A stretch of 52,936 nucleotides of DNA from NCBI GenBank assembly GCA_965602945.1, contig CBFDBC010000001.1:1-52936 (forward strand), read 5' to 3'. Below are positions 46,372-52,936 of this stretch, one piece after another. This stretch comes from JAUXEH01 sp965602945 (GTDB taxonomy: Bacteria; Acidobacteriota; Aminicenantia; Aminicenantales; Aminicenantaceae). Position 1 is the first letter of the stretch, and each line of letters begins with the position of its first letter. A program made the translations under genes and the position numbers. A model generated the notes under the pieces. The model did no database searches. It saw nothing but the letters and a program-made list of their open reading frames with translations, and had not been told where the DNA came from.

Positions 46372-48714
46372 CTAGCGTATCGCTTTGCGCGTGACCCGTG
46401 AAGAGGAAGAGACGTCCTGCTGGACCCTGCCGTATGCGGAGTCCGCGGCACTGGGGAGGTCGCTTTCATTCCCCTCATCATCCACAGACGTGACCATATA
46501 CACGTAGTTCTCAGCTTCTTGTGCGCTGGAAAACCCCTGGTCAACATACTCTTTTGTCCCAGCCGAGACCTCTCCGATCGGTGAGTATTCGGAAGCGGCG
46601 GCCGCCTGAGTTTTACGGTATATCCGGTATTTCGCGACCGTAAACAACCCCGCATTCCCGGGATTCTCATCCCAGGTTACCATGTTGATATAGTTGACAT
46701 AGAACGCGGTCCGGTTGAGGGCCCGGGTCACTTTGACGTTGACCGGGGGAAGAGGAGCGTCCAGCACACGAATCACCTTCCAGGCGGTGCCGGTTATTTC
46801 ATCATTATCCGTGACCGTCAAGATCGCGGTAAAATTCCCGGGGGTGGAATAGGTGTGATCCACCTGGGGGGATCCGGCGACCATGCCGTCCCCGAAATCC
46901 CATCTGTTGTTGACGATCGTGCCGTCCACATCGTGGGAATCCCTTCCGTCAAAATGAACGGCGAGGGGGGCCACTCCGAACTCAGGGTCCGCGGTAAAAA
47001 TGGCTTCCGGCTTCTGATAGACGGTGATCTCCTCCACGGCCTGGCCGGTCTTCCCTTCGTCATCCGTCACCACGAGCTTGGCTTCAAACTGGCCTCCGGT
47101 CTCATAGGTGTGGGTGGCCGTAACGCCCATGGCGCCCGAGCCGTCTCCGAAATCCCAGGCATAGGACACGATCTCACCGTCCGCATCTGTGGATTCAGAA
47201 CCATCGAAGACTACGGTGTGCGGCATCATGCCCTGGTTGGAGGACACGTTGATGACCGCCCAGGGATCGCCCGTCGTGGCCTGGATCTCCAGGGAATCCG
47301 AATCCGAACGGAAGTCTTCATCGACGACACTCAGTGTGGCGGTAAAGATCCCCCTGTCTTTGTAGGTGTGGCTGACCTTGGCGCTCCCGGATGCACTGGC
47401 ACCGTCCCCGAAATCCCACCGGTAATCGATGATCTTGCCATCCGCATCGCTGGATTGGTTTCCCTTAAAATCCACCGTGAGGGGGACGAGCCCGCTCTGA
47501 GGATTCGCCTCGATCACCGCCTCGGGAGCCGATCCGGGAAGTTTCACCTTGGAGTAGAAGATGTGGCGGGGATGGTCTTCATCGCCGTCGCTCCACACCA
47601 CATGGACGTCCCCTTCCCTGTCGGCGTCGATGGTCGGGTATTGTATGAAATCGAAATCGTCGTCAATGAGGATCGCAGGGGCCCAGGTGCCGTCGGGAAG
47701 TGCGCGGCCGTAGTACATGGCCTGCCCCGCGTCTCCCTTCCCGGCCCAGGCGGTATGCAGGAGCCCATGGGTATATGTCATGTACATGATGTGGGTGAAA
47801 AAGGGGCCTGGGCCCGAGCTGACGGTCTTGGGGGCCGTCCAGTTTTCCCCCTTTTTCTGGGTATAGTAGGTGGGGCCCCTCTGGCCGGTGTACACGATGT
47901 GGGGCCTTCCCGAATCATCAACATCCATGCCCGGATAATACTGGTTGCTGCTGGGAAAAAGCTGCTTGGCGGGCGAAAAGATCCAATCGTTCTGCTGCGC
48001 ATTATAGGATCCGGACGCATAGTAGATGTTCCAGTTCGATGGTTTGTGGTCATCGTCCATCCAGCAGGCATGCACGACACCGTCCTTGATTCCGAAGGCG
48101 CTGTGCACGGAAACAGACTGCCCCAGGTCCGAGATCGTGATCCGGTTCTTCTGGGCCACCGGCCAGCTGCCCCCGACGGGGTTGGTGACCATGACCACAT
48201 CCTGCAAACCGACCGCCTCATCGTAGTTATGAGACCAGACGATGTACAGTATGTCGTTCTCGATCCGCAGCCGCGGCCAGGACGAGTTCACGCCGGCGCT
48301 TTCGTACGCCTTCGATTTCCCGCTCCATTTATCCTGTTCCACATTGTACCAGCAGTACGCGATGTCCCGGCTGGCAGAGCCGCCACCATCCATGAACACG
48401 CAATGAACGTTGCCCGCGCTGTCCAGGGCCAGCTGAGCGAACGCGGACGTACCGAACTTGGGGACCACACGCTTGGCTGCGGACCACGTGCCGCTGGCCT
48501 TGAAGAAGCGCTTGTACTGGAGCTCAGCATCGGAATTGAAGTGATGTCCCTCGTTGAAAACCACGAGGATATCGCCGTTGTTCAAGGCTAATACAAAGGG
48601 CATCTCAGCCTGGCCATCGCTTTTATGGAGCATAATGGATTGAGCTGCCGCCGGAAGGGTCAGGATACAGCAGAGAAGCAACAAAAATATCATTTTCGTG
48701 ATGGATTTCGTCAT
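46372..48714 (-). CDS. secreted PKD-repeat protein, paralogue of the plus-strand neighbour
   Basis: 780 aa. Signal peptide about 1-24 ending 'LPAAAQS'. Residues ~25-395 are propeller repeats parallel to the neighbour ('DSAGNVHCVFMDGG'). Three PKD domains (about 395-650), each with 'SDADG' or a variant, 'WDFGDG' and 'HTY'. The C-terminal FnIII-like module (from 'LPPVNVKVTRALN') is the one also found in the SGNH protein. The tail is Ser/Arg-rich, ending in a basic stretch. One PKD fewer than the paralogue. A near-consensus promoter and an AAGGAG site precede the ATG. Confidence 0.9.
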   Translation of the reverse strand: MTKSITKMIFLLLLCCILTLPAAAQSIMLHKSDGQAEMPFVLALNNGDILVVFNEGHHFNSDAELQYKRFFKASGTWSAAKRVVPKFGTSAFAQLALDSAGNVHCVFMDGGGSASRDIAYCWYNVEQDKWSGKSKAYESAGVNSSWPRLRIENDILYIVWSHNYDEAVGLQDVVMVTNPVGGSWPVAQKNRITISDLGQSVSVHSAFGIKDGVVHACWMDDDHKPSNWNIYYASGSYNAQQNDWIFSPAKQLFPSSNQYYPGMDVDDSGRPHIVYTGQRGPTYYTQKKGENWTAPKTVSSGPGPFFTHIMYMTYTHGLLHTAWAGKGDAGQAMYYGRALPDGTWAPAILIDDDFDFIQYPTIDADREGDVHVVWSDGDEDHPRHIFYSKVKLPGSAPEAVIEANPQSGLVPLTVDFKGNQSSDADGKIIDYRWDFGDGASASGSAKVSHTYKDRGIFTATLSVVDEDFRSDSDSLEIQATTGDPWAVINVSSNQGMMPHTVVFDGSESTDADGEIVSYAWDFGDGSGAMGVTATHTYETGGQFEAKLVVTDDEGKTGQAVEEITVYQKPEAIFTADPEFGVAPLAVHFDGRDSHDVDGTIVNNRWDFGDGMVAGSPQVDHTYSTPGNFTAILTVTDNDEITGTAWKVIRVLDAPLPPVNVKVTRALNRTAFYVNYINMVTWDENPGNAGLFTVAKYRIYRKTQAAAASEYSPIGEVSAGTKEYVDQGFSSAQEAENYVYMVTSVDDEGNESDLPSAADSAYGRVQQDVSSSSRVTRKAIR

Positions 48715-48742
48715 GTTGAATTTCTCCTTGATAAAACGCTAA

Positions 48743-48771
48743 ACATTACCATTTATGCCTAATCCTGTCAA
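48743..48771 (-). promoter_or_regulatory. promoter of the minus-strand PKD gene
   Basis: Minus strand TTGACA (48771-48766), a 17-nt spacer, TAATGT (48748-48743). Predicted leader of about 20 nt, with AAGGAG before the ATG. Confidence 0.78.
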
Positions 48772-48826
48772 CAGGGGGGGACAGATCCAGGCTGTCGACG
48801 GTAAAGGAAAAATGGACACTGGAGTG

Positions 48827-50797
48827 TTACAAAATCTCCCGGATCTTCTGCGAAGCCAGCATGGCTTCTCCCCGTACGTCGTCATCGAGTGTCAGCGCCT
48901 CTGCCATTTTCAGGGCGGCCCGGCAGGCGAACTGGGGCAGTTTGCTCAGGATGTATATTTTTTCCTCCGGCCTCTGGGCCAGCCGCAGCGCTGTTTCCAA
49001 CAATTCGACCGCCTCTTCAGGGGAGCCGAATTCCTCGATCCCGATCATCCGGATGTAATTCCTGAGAGCCAGCACCCGCAGTGAAGGATCCTGTGAGGTT
49101 TCCGCAATCTTGAGAAGATCGTTTTTCGGGGTCGGATCCGGCCACTGCGCAAGCACATGAACCACCGTATCCCGGATCTTTTCTTCCGGGTCCAGAAGTG
49201 CTTCTTTCAGGGTGGGAAGCGTGCTGTTGTCCCCGATCCTGCCCAGGGCCCGGTACAGATCCCGCCGCCTCATGGTAACCGTCACGTCGGACAGCTTCCG
49301 CTCAACCAACCCCCCTCTTTTATCAGGGGGGTCGATCTTTCCCGCCACTTCGGCCACCGTGGAGATCCACTCCCTCCGCTCCATGACACCTGAAGCCCTC
49401 AGGAGCAGGTCGATCAGCCTGGGAAGATCGGAGGGCGGAGAGATCTCCCTCAGGGTCCGAATGGCTTCGCCCCGGTTTTGCTGCGTATCCGCCTCCTGCG
49501 CCAGGGCCTGCAGGGTCGCAATCCCCCTGACGATCCGCCTCTCCCCGACCGCCTTCATCAGTTCCCTCTGCACGGCGGGATCCCGGCTCAGTTCCAGCTC
49601 CTCGAGAACAACGTCATCGACCTGTTCTCCCTTCATTCTCCAGAGACTGCTCCGCGCTGTCAGCCGCTCCCGGTACCGCGACCCCGAGGCTTGCTGAGCC
49701 AGCAAGCCCACGGTTGAGGCATATCCCAGCGTTCCCAGAGTCTCCAGGGCCACCCGCCTCACATCCGGGTCCTGACTTTCCAGTGCCGCGACGGCCAGGC
49801 TCAGGACCTCGGGTCTTCGGTATCCCGCGAGGGAGGCCAGCAGCTGAGCCTGGTTCCTGCCCGGGAGACGGGGCAGGAGGCGGCAGAGCTCTGCCAGGGA
49901 ATGTTCGGTGAACACCTGGGGAACCATGGTGATGGCGGCGGTATACAGAGCCTCTTCGGTCCCAGCGAGCACTCCCAGGATGATGTCTTGGGCGTTTCCC
50001 GAAGAAACGGTGATCTTCCCCCGCAGGGCCGCCTCGCGCAGGTTATCGGGCACCCTGGCCGCGAGGATCCGATCATAGATCGAGCCGGCCTCCCGGTTTT
50101 GCCCACGGCTTCGGAATTCCTCGGCGCATCTCAAGAGCGAACCTGTGACCTGTATTCTTCTCGTGACATCCGGATCTTCCAGGGCGCGGTTCAGGAGGTT
50201 CACGGCCTCGAGGCCGGCGATCCGGCCCATTGCAGTGACGGCAGCGGATGCGATCCCCGGATCGGGGTTTTGCAGCTGCGATGCCAGGCCGGGTACCGCC
50301 CTTTCCATCCGGCGGTGCCCGATGGAAGATATGACCCCCGGCAGCACGATGTCAGTGGCGCCGGCCAGCAGCCGGAGCCAGGCCTCATCCACGGCCTCGC
50401 CCGGGATTATTTCCAGGGCGTATCTTGCCATATCCGATGTCTCGTTCGAGCGTATCAGCCTTTCCAGGACGGGGACTGAGGCATCGCTGCCCATGCCGCG
50501 CAGGTGACGGCAGACCTCCATCTTGGCGGTCAGGGTGGCATCGGATTCCAGGAAGACCAGGAACCGGCGTTCACATTTCTTCCTGGAGGAGACGTCGCCG
50601 CGCTTTTCCGAGACATAGCTTTTCAACCGCAGAAGGATGTCGTCGTTGCTGCCGTACTCATAGGCCCGGAGTTCGTTCAGGATCGAATCCAGGCTGCGGC
50701 CCCAGGGGAAGAGCCCCAAGTCGAAGAAGACGTTGCCCAGGACATACGCCAGGGCCAGCACCGCAAAAACCAGAAATATCACGCGCCTTTTATTCAT
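48827..50797 (-). CDS. membrane-anchored HEAT-repeat protein
   Basis: 656 aa. One N-terminal membrane helix (about 6-24, after 'MNKRR'), then a long alpha-helical repeat array: units such as 'DPDVRRVALETLGTLGY', 'NPDPGIASAAVTAMGRIAG' and 'DPEEKIRDTVVHVLAQW' are HEAT/PBS-lyase type. At least eight units can be picked out. Such arrays act as protein-binding scaffolds. ATG at 50797 is chosen because the helix begins there; the frame runs 41 codons upstream into the oxidoreductase gene. It lies 31 nt after that gene, likely co-transcribed. It probably faces the periplasm (inference from the basic N-terminus before the helix). Confidence 0.83.
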   Translation of the reverse strand: MNKRRVIFLVFAVLALAYVLGNVFFDLGLFPWGRSLDSILNELRAYEYGSNDDILLRLKSYVSEKRGDVSSRKKCERRFLVFLESDATLTAKMEVCRHLRGMGSDASVPVLERLIRSNETSDMARYALEIIPGEAVDEAWLRLLAGATDIVLPGVISSIGHRRMERAVPGLASQLQNPDPGIASAAVTAMGRIAGLEAVNLLNRALEDPDVTRRIQVTGSLLRCAEEFRSRGQNREAGSIYDRILAARVPDNLREAALRGKITVSSGNAQDIILGVLAGTEEALYTAAITMVPQVFTEHSLAELCRLLPRLPGRNQAQLLASLAGYRRPEVLSLAVAALESQDPDVRRVALETLGTLGYASTVGLLAQQASGSRYRERLTARSSLWRMKGEQVDDVVLEELELSRDPAVQRELMKAVGERRIVRGIATLQALAQEADTQQNRGEAIRTLREISPPSDLPRLIDLLLRASGVMERREWISTVAEVAGKIDPPDKRGGLVERKLSDVTVTMRRRDLYRALGRIGDNSTLPTLKEALLDPEEKIRDTVVHVLAQWPDPTPKNDLLKIAETSQDPSLRVLALRNYIRMIGIEEFGSPEEAVELLETALRLAQRPEEKIYILSKLPQFACRAALKMAEALTLDDDVRGEAMLASQKIREIL

Positions 50798-50828
50798 ATC
50801 TGTTTCCGGAGCACTTGGGAGGATCCGC

Positions 50829-52133
50829 TCATTGATCCAGCTGCCAGGGCTTCCGGTAGGACCGTCCCAGGAGGCGGCCGGCCTCGGGATCTCCCAGGAT
50901 CGATTCCGTGTCCGGATCAAAGCTCAAGGGCCGTTTCACCTCCATGGCGATCACTCCCAGGTGTCCGACGCTGGCCGACCTGTGGGCGACCTCACAGGGG
51001 GTGATGGTCGGCTGGCGGCTCTTTACGCAGTCGAGGAAATTCTGGTAATGATCGGTGCTCTTGTACAAGCGGATCTCTTCCGGGCCGATGTACTCCTCGA
51101 GCACGCCGGTCGGATCGGCCTCCAGGGCATCCTTGTCGCACCAGATCCAGCCCCGTTCCCCGATCCACTTGACTCCCTTGCGGATCTCCGGATACCCTCC
51201 GGCGATCACCATGGGAGTCCCGTCGGCATAGGTGGCAGTGAGAAAGTATTCTGTGGCGGAGTTCCAGACTCCGGCGCGCGGGAACACTCCCTCACCCTCC
51301 ATCCTGACAGGACCGGTCAGATCAAACCCCAGCCCCCAATGGGCCATATCCACATTGTGGCCCACCCAATCCATGAGCTGGCCGCCTCCATAATCCATGT
51401 TCCAGCGCCAGTTAATATGCACCCGGGCAGGGCAGTAGGGCGCATAGGGCGCGGGGCCGAGCCAGAGATCGTAATCCAGATGCTTGGGTGGCGGTTCAAT
51501 GGTTTCCTGGCCCGCAGTCGCGGGATCGGCTTCATGGCCGGAGGACATCCCCACCTCCACCTTGAGGATCTTGCCCAGGCGGCCGTTGCGCACAAGCTCC
51601 GCGGCCCGGTGAAACTGTGCATCCGACCGCCGCCAGCTTCCGGTCTGCCAGATCGTGCCGTAGCGCTTGACGGCGTCACATAATGCACGGCCCTCCAGGA
51701 GGCTGTGGGTCAGAGGTTTTTCTCCATAGATGTCGAATCCGGCGCGCGCGAAGGCGATGGACATCAGAGCGTGCCAATGATCCGGCACCGCGATGGAAAC
51801 GGCGTCGATGTCCCGTCGGGACAGGAGGTTTCGAAAATCATGGTACACGGCGCAATCGCTGCTGTCGTAAAACCTGTTGACGATGTCCCTGGCTTTGAGC
51901 AGGTGTTTTTCGTCCAGATCGCATACGGCGACCCACTGGACATCGTTCTTGTTCAGGAAAGAATCCATGTTCCCCAGCCCCATATTGCCGAAACCGATCC
52001 CCGCCATGACGATACGATCGCTGGGGGCGACGGATCCGGATCTCCCCAAGGCTCCAGCCGGAACGATCGTGGGGAAACCGGCTACGCCTGCGGCGGCCAA
52101 CGACAACCCTTTCAGGAACTGACGTCGATTCAT
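50829..52133 (-). CDS. Tat-exported Gfo/Idh/MocA family oxidoreductase
   Basis: 434 aa. Tat signal 'NRRQFLKGL' (2-10) followed by an Ala/Gly hydrophobic stretch. The Rossmann domain begins 'VMAGIGFGNMG' (42-52), with 'VAVCDLD' and the family 'EKP' motif (138-140). The C-terminal domain includes 'DYGGGQLMDWVGHNVD', the usual substrate/His region. Members oxidise or epimerise sugars and cyclitols with a bound NAD(P). Export through Tat implies folding with the cofactor before secretion. GAGGA lies 6 nt before the ATG. It is 34 nt from the aldo/keto reductase gene. Confidence 0.93.
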   Translation of the reverse strand: MNRRQFLKGLSLAAAGVAGFPTIVPAGALGRSGSVAPSDRIVMAGIGFGNMGLGNMDSFLNKNDVQWVAVCDLDEKHLLKARDIVNRFYDSSDCAVYHDFRNLLSRRDIDAVSIAVPDHWHALMSIAFARAGFDIYGEKPLTHSLLEGRALCDAVKRYGTIWQTGSWRRSDAQFHRAAELVRNGRLGKILKVEVGMSSGHEADPATAGQETIEPPPKHLDYDLWLGPAPYAPYCPARVHINWRWNMDYGGGQLMDWVGHNVDMAHWGLGFDLTGPVRMEGEGVFPRAGVWNSATEYFLTATYADGTPMVIAGGYPEIRKGVKWIGERGWIWCDKDALEADPTGVLEEYIGPEEIRLYKSTDHYQNFLDCVKSRQPTITPCEVAHRSASVGHLGVIAMEVKRPLSFDPDTESILGDPEAGRLLGRSYRKPWQLDQ

Positions 52134-52167
52134 CTATCGTCCTCTGTGTATCGTGACGGCGTTTGGA

Positions 52168-52936
52168 TCATGCTGAGGACAGTGTCCGGTGGGCCGAGGT
52201 AAGGAGGTCTTGAATGGGGACGCCGTAGGGGCAGGAACCCTGGCAGTGGCCCGGGCAGCGTGCACAGGCATCGGCGTTTTTGCCGGGGAGGGCGGCGTAC
52301 TTCCCCACGGCCGTGGCCTTCCGGCCCTGGGCCTGGAAGTAATGGTGGTAGCGCATGATGGTGTTGACCGGTATCTGTTGAGGGCAGTCCGGCTCGCACA
52401 GGCCGCAGGCATGCCTGCAGTAGAACCGGCCCAGCGAAGACGCGTAGAGTGCCAGCCCCGTTTTATCCCGAGTATTTAACCTTTTCCCGGAAAGGCCCAC
52501 AAAGGTCTCCAGATCGGCGAAATTCTTGATCGTCAAACATACGGTGCCGGCATGGGGGTGGGTCAACGCGAACTTCACGGCCCCATTCCTTATCGAATCT
52601 GGATCCGTGAGATCGTGTTCCTGCATGAACGGTTTCGCCGAATCGATCCGCTCTTCCAGCCCCGGGAGGATCTTTTCCAGATAGGGCGCGGGCCGCTTGC
52701 CCTCGGCCACAGCCTTGTCATACACACTCTTCCTCTGCAGGTACCTCATGACCGGATCGGTCTTCATGAGAGCCGCCCCGACTCCCCTGTCGCGGCAGGC
52801 CTTGAGGATTTTTTCTCCCTGGTCCCGCTGCAGAAAATTGTAGGCGAAAAGCAGGACATCGAAACGACCGTCTTCCACGGCCGCCAAACAGACCTTTTCC
52901 ATGGACTCGGGCGCGTCTTCCCAGACGGTGCCATGA
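52168..52936 (-). CDS. aldo/keto reductase with C-terminal iron-sulfur cysteine motifs (5' end outside the window)
   Basis: The frame is open to the window edge (12 more codons upstream of the ATG at 52902), so the gene starts beyond 52936 and only its C-terminal 255 or so codons are visible. Seen: the second half of an AKR barrel ('FDVLLFAYNFLQR', 'VGAALMKTDPV', 'TVCLTIKNFADLE'), then Cys motif 1 'CRHACGLCEPDCP' and Cys motif 2 'CARCPGHCQGSCP', each able to hold a 4Fe-4S cluster. AKRs with such tails are common in anaerobes; a Tat signal may lie in the missing part. It likely acts with the Gfo/Idh enzyme downstream, 34 nt away. Confidence 0.87.
   Translation of the reverse strand, partial: HGTVWEDAPESMEKVCLAAVEDGRFDVLLFAYNFLQRDQGEKILKACRDRGVGAALMKTDPVMRYLQRKSVYDKAVAEGKRPAPYLEKILPGLEERIDSAKPFMQEHDLTDPDSIRNGAVKFALTHPHAGTVCLTIKNFADLETFVGLSGKRLNTRDKTGLALYASSLGRFYCRHACGLCEPDCPQQIPVNTIMRYHHYFQAQGRKATAVGKYAALPGKNADACARCPGHCQGSCPYGVPIQDLLTSAHRTLSSA

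Noticed and set aside
46855..48591. 578-codon plus-strand open frame opposite the minus PKD gene
   Set aside because: Antisense shadow: no signal peptide or domain, while the minus frame shows PKD repeats, a signal peptide and a promoter.

Overview
The window looks like a piece of a chromosome from a high-GC, Gram-negative-type (diderm) bacterium. The diderm reading rests on a Wzm/Wzt-type polysaccharide ABC exporter, a heptose-1-phosphate adenylyltransferase, Tat-exported oxidoreductases and many secreted propeller/PKD proteins. The mix of a split F1Fo operon, B12-binding radical SAM proteins, Tat-signal Gfo/Idh enzymes and PKD proteins is reminiscent of Acidobacteriota, perhaps the Aminicenantes lineage. 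That placement is inference from gene content; no rRNA or ribosomal protein is present to test it.

Region 1 (1-13.7 kb, almost all minus strand) is mostly housekeeping. From 13629 downward it reads: a receiver protein, accD, folC, seven F1Fo-ATPase genes (b', b, delta, alpha, gamma, beta, epsilon; no a or c subunit), a tRNA methyltransferase-like gene, Wzm/Wzt, a DUF2061 membrane protein, a heptose adenylyltransferase, and a lipid-kinase-like gene. Most neighbours overlap or nearly touch. Near the left end lies an isolated plus-strand unit: three promoter-like boxes, a strong ribosome binding site, a 20-codon Cys-containing ORF and a strong terminator (about 1149-1470).

Region 2 (13.7-36.2 kb) is a cell-envelope glycan/glycolipid region. 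Plus-strand genes encode a polyprenyl-phosphate sugar synthase-like GT2, a GT4, an extended SDR, a methyltransferase and an AftA-like GT-C protein. Minus-strand genes from 30712 to 19758 encode a carrier protein, an SDR, an AMP-forming ligase, a polysaccharide deacetylase, a GNAT-like protein, three B12-binding radical SAM proteins, a second GT2 and an AftB-like GT-C protein. Divergent plus-strand genes encode a GT39-like membrane protein, a dicarboxylate/amino-acid symporter and a SPASM radical SAM protein, followed by a minus-strand hexapeptide acyltransferase. This carrier/ligase/radical-SAM/GT-C assembly is the best candidate here for an undescribed system, probably a modified surface lipid or glycolipid.

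Region 3 (36.2-48.8 kb) encodes secreted proteins: a seven-repeat propeller, an SGNH hydrolase with propeller and FnIII-like domains, and two convergent PKD proteins. Three of the four share the same C-terminal module. Between them lies a sugar-nucleotide cassette of B12-radical SAM, NAD-dependent epimerase and DegT-type aminotransferase.

Region 4 (48.8-52.9 kb, minus) holds a HEAT-repeat membrane protein, a Tat-exported Gfo/Idh oxidoreductase and the 3' part of an aldo/keto reductase with an iron-sulfur tail, cut by the window edge.

Promoters of the form TTGACN-17/18-TANNNT recur upstream of most transcription units, which supports the operon boundaries proposed here.
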